A stretch of DNA of 64,000 nt from Psychrobacter maritimus. Lineage in GTDB: Bacteria; Pseudomonadota; Gammaproteobacteria; Pseudomonadales; Moraxellaceae. Below the pieces are notes generated by a model, which saw only the letters and a program-made list of their open reading frames with translations, did no database searches and was not told where the DNA came from. Within the stretch, counting starts at the first letter, position 1, and each line of letters begins with the position of its first letter. The translations under genes and the position numbers were made by a program. Below, piece after piece: positions 55,774 through 64,000 of this stretch. Location of the stretch: assembly GCF_904846345.1 (NCBI RefSeq), contig NZ_CAJHAJ010000004.1, positions 248,001-312,000 on the forward strand, in the 5' to 3' direction.

Positions 55774-56601
55774 ATGTACTCAGTATTTGGATATAAAAAA
55801 ATTAACTATAGCTTATTGGCTTCTGTATTGATTAGCACCGCCAGTCTTTACGCGCCGATGGCAAATGCCGCTGCTATTTATAAAGTCGTCGATGAAAAAA
55901 CGGGTCAAGTCACCTTTACCGATCGTCCGCAGAATTATGAACAGCAAGCAGGCAAGCAAATTAGCCAAACCAGCGTCATGACTAGCAGCGGCAGTGTGGG
56001 TGTGGGTGCAAATAGTTCTAGTCAAACAAGTAATGCCAACAATCAGCCTGTCAATACCGCCCAAGCGCCTGCTGCCGCTAATACCACTGGCACCACTGCC
56101 AACAGTGACTCAACCGCTAATAAAGCGCCCATTAACTATCAGCTGACCATGACAGAGCCTAGCGAAGAACGGGCGTATCGTCGTCCGGTACAAAGCATCG
56201 ATGTAAAGGTGCAAGTAAAACCTGCCCTACAAGCAGGTGATAGTGTCAGTATTATGCTTGATGGAAACGAAGTGGCGCAGGGTTTAAGCGCCTCGATTGC
56301 AACTGTTGATGTTTTGCCGGGTGCGCATAACATCAAAGCCGTGATAAAAAATAAAAAAGGTCAGGTAGCAAAACAGGTCGAGCGTACCGTTTATGTCATC
56401 CAAAATACGCAAACCTTGCAAAAAAATAAAAAATTAGCAGAGCAGCTTTTGGCGTATCAGCGTCTACCTTGGTATCAAAAAGTGTTACTAAAAATGCGTC
56501 AAGATGGCAAACAGCCTAATATGTTGTCATTTACTAAGCCAATAGTTGATAAACCCATAGTTGATACACCCATGACGCTTGAAGAACCGGTAAAAAAATA
56601 A
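55774..56601 (+). CDS. DUF4124 domain envelope protein
   Basis: A 275-residue exported protein. A signal peptide ends near PMANAA, followed by the DUF4124 segment IYKVVDEKTGQVTFTDRP, a Gln/Ser/Asn/Thr-rich linker (~65-130), an Ig-like stretch (SIDVKVQVKPALQAGDSVSIMLDG, VLPGAHNIKAVI) and a charged end. In many gammaproteobacteria a DUF4124 gene follows glnA and precedes ntrBC; here it is near glnA but ntrBC is missing from the neighbourhood. The open frame begins 17 codons earlier with GTG; ATG 55774 is preferred because the signal peptide follows it. Function unknown. Confidence 0.85.
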   Translation: MYSVFGYKKINYSLLASVLISTASLYAPMANAAAIYKVVDEKTGQVTFTDRPQNYEQQAGKQISQTSVMTSSGSVGVGANSSSQTSNANNQPVNTAQAPAAANTTGTTANSDSTANKAPINYQLTMTEPSEERAYRRPVQSIDVKVQVKPALQAGDSVSIMLDGNEVAQGLSASIATVDVLPGAHNIKAVIKNKKGQVAKQVERTVYVIQNTQTLQKNKKLAEQLLAYQRLPWYQKVLLKMRQDGKQPNMLSFTKPIVDKPIVDTPMTLEEPVKK

Positions 56602-56690
56602 CTCTGAGTCACTGTGTTAAAGGCTAGTAGTGAAAGGTTAACAGTGAAAAGATAGCGGCAATCCATTAACAATAATTGCTGGACATAAAA

Positions 56691-56724
56691 TAAGGGCAAT
56701 CACTGAAAGCAGTGATTGCCCTTA
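56691..56724. terminator. Bidirectional terminator between the DUF4124 and SIMPL genes
   Basis: TAAGGGCAATCACT pairs perfectly with AGTGATTGCCCTTA around GAAAGC. It lies between convergent genes. Confidence 0.85.
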
Positions 56725-56774
56725 TTGGTAGAAGTTAGTAATAATATCTATTGCTTAACTCATTACCTCTGCGT

Positions 56775-57491
56775 TTATTTCGTTAACTCAATCGTGCCAT
56801 TCGCAGTCACTGAAATGGTACTGTTGCCCGATTCAAAGCTTTGGCTTGGTACTGAGGCATCCGCCGCTTCAGCTTTCATATTCATCGCGCTATACATAGG
56901 GCGAGGGTAGTTGCTGCCGGTATTTAAATTGACAGTGACGACACGATAACCGCGCGCATCCCATGCACGAGTCAGGTTTTTAGCCTGCTGCTGAAAGGCG
57001 CGTGAAGCCTCGGTCATAAGCTTTTGCTCTAGCGCATCTTTTTTAGAGTCTGAAACCCCAAAGTTTAGATTTTCCATGACTAAGGTTTGCTGTAAGTCTG
57101 CAATCAGCTGACTGGTCGCGGCAAAGTCAGTGCTCTTTAAGTCGATGCTGGCTTGTCCTGTCCAACCAATGATTTTGTCATTTTTATCATAGCGCGGATA
57201 AGTGCGCTGCTGACCGGTACTGACCGTCACACTAGGGTAGCGTTTAGCGATTTTCATGGCGTTATTGATAGAAGTATTAAGCGTTGTCGCTAGCGTCTTA
57301 GCATCTGTTGCCTGTGCTTTTTTATACATACTGGCGCGAACTTCATCGTTCTGGACTTCTTCTTTGACTTCTGTCTGAAAAGTCAGCTGATCATAGCCTG
57401 TGGGTTCTGCATGGGCGCTACCCATCATCGCGGTCAGTAGGGCGGCTGTACCCGTAGCAAGTGCGGCTTTGTTCATCCAAGTGTTTTTCAT
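56775..57491 (-). CDS. SIMPL domain protein (DUF541)
   Basis: A 238-residue periplasmic protein. A signal peptide (AALATGTAALLTAMMGSAHA) precedes the SIMPL domain, with YDQLTFQTEVKEEVQNDEVRA at its start, IGWTGQASIDLKST in the middle and the closing GNSTISVTANGTIEL. The family is large, mostly of unknown function; some members protect against oxidative stress or support envelope biogenesis. GGAGATAATT precedes the ATG. Stand-alone gene. Confidence 0.9.
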   Translation of the reverse strand: MKNTWMNKAALATGTAALLTAMMGSAHAEPTGYDQLTFQTEVKEEVQNDEVRASMYKKAQATDAKTLATTLNTSINNAMKIAKRYPSVTVSTGQQRTYPRYDKNDKIIGWTGQASIDLKSTDFAATSQLIADLQQTLVMENLNFGVSDSKKDALEQKLMTEASRAFQQQAKNLTRAWDARGYRVVTVNLNTGSNYPRPMYSAMNMKAEAADASVPSQSFESGNSTISVTANGTIELTK

Positions 57492-57714
57492 AATTATCTC
57501 CTAATGAGTGCTAGTAATGGTAATCTCAATTATCTGAGTCACATTGATTTACGTTGTTATAATGCGCATTGTTATATCCGCTGTTGTTTGTATTCATTTT
57601 TTATTCAACAGACCTTAGGTAAAATAGCAAAAAATACACGGGTTGCTGTGAGAATTTTGTCACTTAAGTTACAGGCTCATTGAGCCTCTAAAGCAAACAG
57701 TTTGACGATAGGGG

Positions 57715-57742
57715 TTGTAATAATAAAAAATTCTTGTATAAT
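57715..57742 (+). promoter_or_regulatory. Sigma-70 promoter of the SRP RNA gene
   Basis: TTGTAA (57715-57720), a 16-bp spacer and a perfect TATAAT (57737-57742) place transcription start near 57749, right at the beginning of the SRP RNA. Confidence 0.8.
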
Positions 57743-57748
57743 CTGCAA

Positions 57749-57860
57749 CTGGTGGCTCCATTGGTAGCCTCGCAACATTGTTCTATGAATCCCGCCAGGA
57801 CCGGAAGGTAGCAACGGTAATAGTTATAATGTGTGCCGAGGATGTGCTGATGGGGTCGCT
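57749..57860 (+). ncRNA. ffs: Signal recognition particle RNA (4.5S type)
   Basis: The small bacterial SRP RNA. The apical Ffh-binding part is unmistakable: CCAGGACCGGAAGGTAGCAACGG with its GGAA tetraloop region, followed by GTGTGCCGAGGATGTGCTGATGGGG-type closing sequence. The 5' end GTGGCTCCAT pairs with ATGGGGTCGC near the 3' end by Watson-Crick and GU pairs. A T-run follows for termination. Together with FtsY (3051-4460) it belongs to co-translational protein targeting. Confidence 0.95.
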
Positions 57861-57923
57861 TTTTTTTGCCTAAAATTTAGTGATACTCCTGCTATATCGT
57901 TTTAAAGAGTCAAACCTAATAAT

Positions 57924-57952
57924 AAGTCCTTCATTGTAAAGGGCTTTTTTTT
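57924..57952 (+). terminator. Second hairpin terminator downstream of the SRP RNA
   Basis: AAGTCCTT pairs with AAGGGCTT around TCATTGTA (one GU pair) and is followed by a long T-run. Confidence 0.75.
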
Positions 57953-58062
57953 CGCCTGCATTTCGTCTGATTTTGGACTTTGAGCAATATATATGGGGTA
58001 AAATACATTGTAGTAACCTTTATTAACAATAGTATAAATTCAAAACTTTTTGGAGTCTGATA

Positions 58063-58659
58063 ATGAAAATGTTTGTTTGGCTATTCATTGCAGTGGTCAT
58101 ATTGATTGTGGTTTTTGGGGTGTCAGTATTTAATAAGCTGGTACGTGCCCGCAACCAAGCAAAAAATGGCTTTGCACAAATCGATGTACAGCTAAAGCGC
58201 CGTCATGATTTGATTCCAAATTTGGTCGAAACCGCCAAACGTTATCTGACCCATGAAGAAGAGACGCTGACCCGCGTGATTAGCGCGCGTAATCATGCTC
58301 AGAGTCTGCAAGATTCTACTAAGCATCAGCCAGACTCCCTTGAACACATGGCGTTGTTTGCCAAAGCAGAGGGTATGTTGTCGAAAGCCTTGGGGCAATT
58401 CTCAGCGGTCGTAGAAGCCTATCCTGAATTAAAAGCGGATAGCATGATTAAAGAGCTGATGGATGAGCTGACCAATACCGAAAACCGGATTGGCTTTGCC
58501 CGTCAGCATTATAATGACAGCGTGATGTTTTATAACAATGACCGTGAAATGTTCCCAAACAATCTTGTCAGTAGCACCTTTGGCTTTCGTCCACTTAGCC
58601 CGTTGGTGTTTGAAGACAGAAAGGCAATTGCTCAAGCACCTGTTGTCGATATGGGCTGA
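58063..58659 (+). CDS. LemA family protein
   Basis: A 198-residue protein with an N-terminal membrane anchor (FVWLFIAVVILIVVFGVSVFNKLV) and the LemA domain: RNQAKNGFAQIDVQLKRRHDLIPNLVETAKRY, abbreviated by QIDVQLKRRHDLIPNLV, AVVEAYPELKAD and ENRIGFARQHYNDSV. LemA proteins are envelope proteins of unknown biochemical role, often paired with an M48-type peptidase gene as here (50 bp gap). GGAGTCTGATA precedes the ATG. The pair is probably one transcript. Confidence 0.93.
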   Translation: MKMFVWLFIAVVILIVVFGVSVFNKLVRARNQAKNGFAQIDVQLKRRHDLIPNLVETAKRYLTHEEETLTRVISARNHAQSLQDSTKHQPDSLEHMALFAKAEGMLSKALGQFSAVVEAYPELKADSMIKELMDELTNTENRIGFARQHYNDSVMFYNNDREMFPNNLVSSTFGFRPLSPLVFEDRKAIAQAPVVDMG

Positions 58660-58709
58660 TATTTACATAATGTCAAATGCACTTAGTTATGGTTAGGTAA
58701 GAGTAATAG

Positions 58710-61700
58710 ATGGATTTTTTTGGTGCACAGCGTACCCGTACTCAGCGCAGCTTGTTGCTTTATGGGCTATTTTTTCTGATTGTCTTTGCCCATATTGCGG
58801 TGGCACTTGGTGTTATGGCGCTGCTGCTCACGCTATTTACCGGTGGCATTTATCATTGGGTATTAATACTGGTGGTCGTATGGACAATCGGTAGCTTTGT
58901 TGCGGGCAGTTTTTTAGAGTATAGACGCTTAAAAGCAGGTGGTCGTGCGATTGCTCAGCGCGTGGGCGCGGTGCGATTGTTTATCGACCACAGCCAAGAC
59001 GCTTGGGAACATAGCCAAGGGGTTGCTCATCAGCATGAGCCTGCAGCAAAGGTTCGCTTTAGTGCCCGCCATATTGCGGTGCGTGATGAGCGTGATTTCC
59101 CGCCTGTCTATCGGCGTTATTATGAGATTGCCCAGCAGCTAGCCATTGCTTCGGGTTTGCGTATGCCGATTCTCTATGTGCTGCCTGATGAGCAAGGTAT
59201 CAATGGCTTTGTGGCGGGTCGCCATAGCCAAGATATGGTGCTCGTCGTCACCCAGGGCGCACTTGATAAGCTATCTGATGAGGCGCTATACGGGCTGATA
59301 GGGCATGAGTATGGTCATATCTTACATGGCGATGCGACGTTTAATTTACAGCTAATGGTGGTGTTAGCAGGCTTGCAATTACTCTATGACTGGAGTGATT
59401 CTATTAGTAATTTTGGTTCTGGTTATAAAGTCAGTCATAAAAACAGTCAGCAAAACTATTTTGATGGCTCTTTTATTAATAGTGCGGTCAATCAAAGCAA
59501 CCCTTTACCGCAAAGAGCGATTGATAGCCATGCACGTAGCACTGAAGCGCAGACAGCAAACTTTACCACTCATAGTGAATGGGTCGCCTACTGGCAAAGC
59601 CAATCACAAAGCCAATCACAAAGCCAAGGGTCTTCAGCTAAGAGTCAGTCACGATGGCTACAACATAATAATAAGTTTGATAGTCAAGCACCGCGCAATA
59701 TTTGGACATTATTAATACATGGATTGAGTTTTTCTAGTATGGCCAGTGCGCAACTGATTAAGCATAGTTTTAACCGTGAGCGCGAGTTGCTTGCCGATGC
59801 GACCAGTGTGCAGCTGACACGTTCGCCGGCGATTATGGAAACCTTAAAGGCCATTCATCAAGATGCGCTTGGTTCGCGCCTAACTGGTATCTCCGATATC
59901 AATGGATTAAGTCATTTCTTTTTTGCCAGTAGTGGTGCCGATTTGGGTGACGTATCGTGGTTTGCCACCCATCCAAGCTTGGCTGAGCGTATGAGTGCTA
60001 TTAACGAGAATGCTTATCATGATTTCGCGGTGCAGGTTGCTAAAGAAAAACGTCTCAATCAGCAAAAAATTAAAGAGATATATGAGCAGCGCCGCTTAGG
60101 TGATTGGGGCGTGATAGTAGCAAATAGCCTAAGCAATAATAAGCAAGAGAAAAATGCACATCAATCGCGAGTATCTGCAGTTCAATCAGCGTCAGATATT
60201 TATAAAAGCGCGACCGATAAAAACCGATATTCGGCTGATAAAAGACTTAATAGTAACTTCAATGATGTTATTGAAAAAGATGCTATCGAAAAAGAAATCG
60301 CTGCCTTTTCTACTAGTGAGATAAATAATGAATTGCAGGACGATAACGGGCTTGAATTTGTTATAGAGCAAGATGTTGTTATTGATGGGCGTTTGCAGGT
60401 GCAAGCAGAAGATGTCGGTACTCAGCAGTTGCTTAAGCCGTGGCAAGCCAAACCTGATAGTGATTTGCCCTCTGATACATTAGTTGGTATCGAAGATATA
60501 CAAAAGGTATCGCTACCGCAGTATGTGCTCAATCACAGTTATCACCCGCTAGGGGCGCAAGCTTTGATTGAGTCTGTGCTACTTTGTCATCAGGGTTATG
60601 TGCTGTCAACAACAGCGACTTATGATTTAACTGATATCTGGCTTGGGCTTGCTAACGATGGAACCTCTGCTGCTGAAACTGATACAAGCGGCAACACACA
60701 AATTTTACCGCATACACTCGATCATAAATTATTAGCGGCAGTGGCAAATCTTGACAGACGATTAGACAGCGCTTTGATTGTGTTAGCGCTAAAGCAACTA
60801 CGCCAACATAATCTATCAGAAAACGCTATCGATGAATTGCGCTTAAAATATGAAGCCAGTCATAGCAATCAAGATCATCAACATTATATGCAGCAAAAAA
60901 AGTTTCGGACGATGCTATTGCGTTATCAGCAAGGTATCATTCAGCTGTTTGAAAACTCCCTAACGGCTGATTTAAGCCAAAAATTTGCTGATACTATAGA
61001 TAATGATGATTCTATTGATAAATCTACATCCGTATTAAATCCTTTAGAGAATACGCGCTCTCGGTTGTCTCGGTCGCCAGCGATTTTAGCGTTATGGCAG
61101 GCGCTACAGCTGCAGCAATTGTTACCCGTATTGTCTGCCGTATTAAACGATACACAGGTTCAGTCGCATCTTCACCCTCAATATCCATACTATCAATGGC
61201 AGCAAGTATTGCACGCTGGCACGGATGATATTTATGCTCAGCTTGACCCGTCAGGACAGGTGTTTGATGGTCTCGATATTGCCGTGAAAACAATGCTTAC
61301 TTTATTGGCTTATCGCTTATCAAAGGATGCTAAAGGGCAGATAGTATCTGCACTAGATAGCTCAGTACCTATCTCAGTACCTATCTCAACACCTAATTCA
61401 GTGCTCAGCTATAATAGTGCTAGCGTTGCTTATTATCTTGTAGATTTACGCCGTCATGCACGTTTGATTGATATTGATTTAGCAGCCGTTAGTGAGGCAA
61501 ATTTGCAATGGTTGTTATTGACTGCGCAAAGTTTAAATAGTGTCCAATTATTAGCATTAATAGAAGCGGTGCCTATTTTTATAGCGTCTGCCAGTCAATC
61601 ATCTAGTCCTAAAGCCAAAGGTGATGATAATTATCGACAGAGGCAACAGGGCGGCGCTCAAATAGATTATAATGCTCATATACAGGACGGCAATGCAGAT

Positions 61701-61877
61701 AGGGCAGATAAGGCGGGCAATGATAGTACGCGCCATTTTTATACTTATCATACGTACCGGCAATGGCTGAGTACGTTGCATACAGTGATGTTACACGATA
61801 CGATAGTCAGTCAAGATGAGTATGATTGCTTGACCGAGCTTGCCAATCATTGGCTAGGCGTTCGGCAGCTTTTTTGA
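58710..61877 (+). CDS. Very large M48 family zinc metallopeptidase
   Basis: A 1055-residue protein. Two or three N-terminal membrane helices (~15-75) are followed by an M48 peptidase domain: PDEQGINGFVAG, the zinc motif H199-E-Y-G-H203, and RERELLADATSVQLTRSP with the third zinc-ligand Glu. A Gln/Ser tract (~295-310, encoded by 12-bp tandem repeats near 59598) is inserted before that segment. The last ~600 residues are not recognised and contain low-complexity Asp/Ser stretches. HtpX-type enzymes are ~290 residues, so the C-terminal extension is exceptional. LemA precedes it. Membrane protein quality control is a likely role; the extension's role is unknown. Confidence 0.9.
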   Translation: MDFFGAQRTRTQRSLLLYGLFFLIVFAHIAVALGVMALLLTLFTGGIYHWVLILVVVWTIGSFVAGSFLEYRRLKAGGRAIAQRVGAVRLFIDHSQDAWEHSQGVAHQHEPAAKVRFSARHIAVRDERDFPPVYRRYYEIAQQLAIASGLRMPILYVLPDEQGINGFVAGRHSQDMVLVVTQGALDKLSDEALYGLIGHEYGHILHGDATFNLQLMVVLAGLQLLYDWSDSISNFGSGYKVSHKNSQQNYFDGSFINSAVNQSNPLPQRAIDSHARSTEAQTANFTTHSEWVAYWQSQSQSQSQSQGSSAKSQSRWLQHNNKFDSQAPRNIWTLLIHGLSFSSMASAQLIKHSFNRERELLADATSVQLTRSPAIMETLKAIHQDALGSRLTGISDINGLSHFFFASSGADLGDVSWFATHPSLAERMSAINENAYHDFAVQVAKEKRLNQQKIKEIYEQRRLGDWGVIVANSLSNNKQEKNAHQSRVSAVQSASDIYKSATDKNRYSADKRLNSNFNDVIEKDAIEKEIAAFSTSEINNELQDDNGLEFVIEQDVVIDGRLQVQAEDVGTQQLLKPWQAKPDSDLPSDTLVGIEDIQKVSLPQYVLNHSYHPLGAQALIESVLLCHQGYVLSTTATYDLTDIWLGLANDGTSAAETDTSGNTQILPHTLDHKLLAAVANLDRRLDSALIVLALKQLRQHNLSENAIDELRLKYEASHSNQDHQHYMQQKKFRTMLLRYQQGIIQLFENSLTADLSQKFADTIDNDDSIDKSTSVLNPLENTRSRLSRSPAILALWQALQLQQLLPVLSAVLNDTQVQSHLHPQYPYYQWQQVLHAGTDDIYAQLDPSGQVFDGLDIAVKTMLTLLAYRLSKDAKGQIVSALDSSVPISVPISTPNSVLSYNSASVAYYLVDLRRHARLIDIDLAAVSEANLQWLLLTAQSLNSVQLLALIEAVPIFIASASQSSSPKAKGDDNYRQRQQGGAQIDYNAHIQDGNADRADKAGNDSTRHFYTYHTYRQWLSTLHTVMLHDTIVSQDEYDCLTELANHWLGVRQLF

Positions 61878-62008
61878 GCAATGTCATTGATGGTATTTAA
61901 GTATTTTGTTGCGGGCAAGAGGCGCTATGTTTCCGGGTCTTCTTTAATATTGTTTTTGACATTAAAAGCCTGTAAATCCATTTTAGATAAGTAGGATAGT
62001 AAATAAGC

Positions 62009-62902
62009 ATGAGTGATATTCAAGACCCGCTAATTGTATTGCAGCATCGTATGCAGCAGCGCCAGATTTTAGCGATGATGGGTATCAATCAGTGGGTGCA
62101 GCCAAGCTCTGAAACCATGAATATCGCGGATATTTCTGCGCCTGCCTTGCCTGAGCAGACTACCGCTAACTCAACTTTATCTAATGCCGGCACTCTATCT
62201 AATGCTACAGCTTCTTCTGCGACGAGCACTGAACAGCCAAGCATTGAATCTTCTAATATTGAATCCCTAAACATTAATGCCATATCAGATATGGTAGATG
62301 ATGAGTCTATCAACCATTATTATGATGACGCTAATGAGACAGGTTTAAGCCAATCTGACCAACAAAGCCCCGTTACCTATAGTTTTGACTCGACTGCCCC
62401 TGATATCTCTAAGCCCGCCGTTACCTCACTTGTAAATACTGTAGTTCAGCAAGCTGCGATTGATAATGTAAATAATGCTCCAAGCTTTGAAGATAGCAGT
62501 TTCAAAGAGAATAACTTTAAAGACGATAGCTTTAAAAAGGTAGTACCATTTGATTTACAAGGTGGTCGCTATGGCGATTGGGTAATTTTGGTTGATATAC
62601 AAGCCCTTAATAATGACAGTCAAAAGCTATGGCAAAATATCACGCAAGCACTATCAATCACCTGTGAGACGACCTCATTTCCTATTTGTGAAGGTATGGA
62701 TACGGCTGAGCTTGCCAATGCCAGTCTTGCTGGATATGTTTTTAAGATCGGTCGTAGCGAAGAGATACAAGTGGCGGCATTAACGCCGTTGCCTGAAGAG
62801 CTTGAACATCCCAATCTTACCATTGTCCCCATATTGGATGAGATGCTTGCTGATAATCGCTTAAAACGTCGGTTTTGGGAGCAGTTGTCAAGTCAAGGTT
62901 AA
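62009..62902 (+). CDS. Probable DNA polymerase III psi subunit (HolD-like) with long linker
   Basis: A 297-residue protein. The first ~30 residues (RMQQRQILAMMGINQWVQP) resemble the N-terminal peptide of E. coli HolD, which reads RDWQLQQLGITQW and binds chi. After a ~130-residue Ser/Asn/Thr/Asp-rich linker, the C-terminal ~120 residues have a Rossmann-like pattern matching psi in order (WVILVDIQALNNDSQKLW, CEGMDTAELANASLAGYVFKIG, and the ending LKRRFWEQL). The assignment rests on this remembered resemblance, not on a search. Psi links the clamp loader to chi and SSB. serC follows on the same strand after ~165 bp. Confidence 0.5.
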   Translation: MSDIQDPLIVLQHRMQQRQILAMMGINQWVQPSSETMNIADISAPALPEQTTANSTLSNAGTLSNATASSATSTEQPSIESSNIESLNINAISDMVDDESINHYYDDANETGLSQSDQQSPVTYSFDSTAPDISKPAVTSLVNTVVQQAAIDNVNNAPSFEDSSFKENNFKDDSFKKVVPFDLQGGRYGDWVILVDIQALNNDSQKLWQNITQALSITCETTSFPICEGMDTAELANASLAGYVFKIGRSEEIQVAALTPLPEELEHPNLTIVPILDEMLADNRLKRRFWEQLSSQG

Positions 62903-63069
62903 GGACTGGCATATTGCTGCTATAGATGTTAAAAATAGTAATGAAAAAATAGCGATAAGATTTATATTAATGGGGTTTTAAAGCTACAGGTTTTAAAATT
63001 GGGTTTTTAAAACTTATATAATAACACTGATGTAACCACGATGATTTCATCATATTTAGGATAATGATT

Positions 63070-64000
63070 ATGACGACTAAAGCTGCTCCTAACCGTGTAC
63101 CTAACTTTTCAGCGGGTCCTGCCACCATACCAACTGCCGTACTATCACGTGCTCAAGAAGAATTACTTGATTGGCAAGGTCGCGGTATGTCGGTGATGGA
63201 AGTGAGTCACCGTAGTAAAGAGTATATCGCCATTACCGAAAAAGCCGAAGCCAAATTACGCTCGTTGATGGACATTCCAGATAACTATAAAGTGCTGTTT
63301 TTACAAGGCGGTGCGAGCTTACAGTTTTCAGCGATTCCATTAAACTTGTTAAATGGTGGACGCGCAGATTATCTAACGACGGGTACTTGGTCAGGTAAAG
63401 CGGTTAAAGAAGCACAGCGCTATGCCAAGCTTGGTCTCGGTGAGGTTAATGTGGTCGCAACGGGTAAAGACAGTAATTTCACTGATGTGCCTGCTCAAAG
63501 CGATTGGACGATTAGCGACGATGCGGCATATTTTCATTACTGCGCCAACGAAACCATTCATGGTTTACAGATATTTGAGCCGCCACAAGTGGATGCGCCC
63601 ATTATCGTTGATATGTCTTCTTGCATTTTGTCACAGCCTATTGACGTGTCTAAATTTGGTATGATTTACGCTGGTGCGCAAAAGAACATTGGGCCGGCCG
63701 GCTTGGTTATTGTCATTGTTCGCGAGGATTTATTAGGGCAGGCGAGTGAATGGTGTCCTATGCTGCTGAACTATGAGCATCAAGCTGAAAAAGAATCTAT
63801 GTCAAATACGCCAGCGACCTATTCTTGGTATTTAGCAGGCTTGGTTTTTGACTGGTTAGAAGAGCAGGGCGGCGTTGCGGCTATCGGCAAAATCAACCAG
63901 CAAAAAGCGGATTTACTCTATAAGACGATTGATGACAGCAGCTTTTATAGCAATCCAGTAGCCAAAAAATATCGCTCTATCATGAACGTACCGTTTACGC
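63070..64000 (+). CDS. serC: Phosphoserine aminotransferase (partial, C-terminus off window)
   Basis: PLP enzyme of serine and pyridoxine synthesis. The frame is open to the window end, with ~310 residues present. Motifs are NFSAGPATIPTAVL, MSVMEVSHRSKEY, FLQGGASLQFSAIPLNLL, the tryptophan-containing GTWSGKAVKEA, and YAGAQKNIGPAGLVIVIV with the PLP lysine. ATG 63070 has AGGA eight bases upstream; an ATG two codons earlier overlaps that site. pdxA elsewhere in the window belongs to the same pyridoxine route. Confidence 0.96.
   Translation, partial: MTTKAAPNRVPNFSAGPATIPTAVLSRAQEELLDWQGRGMSVMEVSHRSKEYIAITEKAEAKLRSLMDIPDNYKVLFLQGGASLQFSAIPLNLLNGGRADYLTTGTWSGKAVKEAQRYAKLGLGEVNVVATGKDSNFTDVPAQSDWTISDDAAYFHYCANETIHGLQIFEPPQVDAPIIVDMSSCILSQPIDVSKFGMIYAGAQKNIGPAGLVIVIVREDLLGQASEWCPMLLNYEHQAEKESMSNTPATYSWYLAGLVFDWLEEQGGVAAIGKINQQKADLLYKTIDDSSFYSNPVAKKYRSIMNVPFT

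Noticed and set aside
57673..57688. AGGCTC/GAGCCT palindrome upstream of the SRP RNA
   Set aside because: It lacks a T-run and lies before the promoter; too short to assign a role.

Overview
The window is chromosomal DNA from a gammaproteobacterium, most likely a Psychrobacter or close relative in the Moraxellaceae. This rests on overall protein character, moderate GC content, gene-neighbour pairs (ccoS with a TauE/SafE-like gene; pdxA/rsmA/apaH; trpG-trpD-trpC; ahcY-metF) and a structured cold-shock leader next to an RNA helicase. The species is inferred; no search was run. Coding density is high, most genes are housekeeping, and both edges cut genes: an M16 peptidase-like protein at the left and serC at the right.

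Layout. 1-2.6 kb: two M16-family proteins and a tiny lipoprotein. 3-9.3 kb: ftsY, ogt, yebC-like, a K+ channel, an AarF/UbiB kinase-like protein and aroQ. 9.3-11.7 kb: a cold-shock gene with a long folded leader, and a DEAD-box helicase. 11.7-17.2 kb: ccoS with a TauE/SafE-like protein, YdcF-like, murB, a low-MW phosphatase, hslR, a PaiB remnant and an Excalibur protein. 17.2-25.3 kb: ilvA, rpiA, argF, alr, dnaB, pdxA. 25.4-30.6 kb: AT-rich, unfamiliar genes inserted around the conserved rsmA-apaH pair, with repeated border sequences. 30.6-41.8 kb: a Gcr-type 'site-specific recombinase', two acyl-CoA dehydrogenase paralogues, a PAS-GGDEF-EAL protein, rsmE and metF. 41.8-43.4 kb: ahcY under an S-adenosylhomocysteine riboswitch. 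43.5-49.6 kb: TonB receptor, MscS channel, AlkA-type glycosylase, Smr protein. 49.6-52.5 kb: trpGDC. 52.5-56.6 kb: glnA with a sigma-54/NtrC-like promoter, a MITE-like element, a LysE exporter and a DUF4124 protein. 56.7-64 kb: SIMPL protein, SRP RNA, LemA plus a very large M48 peptidase, a HolD-like protein and serC.

How genes work together: ahcY and metF handle methyl-cycle recycling and share a riboswitch-controlled transcript. glnA is wired for nitrogen limitation. ftsY and the SRP RNA belong to the same targeting pathway at different loci. Csp and the helicase together suggest RNA remodelling in the cold.

Most noteworthy: (1) the accessory cassettes at 25.4-30.6 kb, whose edges carry two repeat families, the best candidate for an undescribed gene-cassette arrangement; (2) the SAH riboswitch with a long P2 arm and covarying pseudoknot; (3) the multi-hairpin cold-shock leader; (4) a MITE-like element bounded by 15-bp direct repeats; (5) a probable divergent Pol III psi subunit with a long inserted linker.
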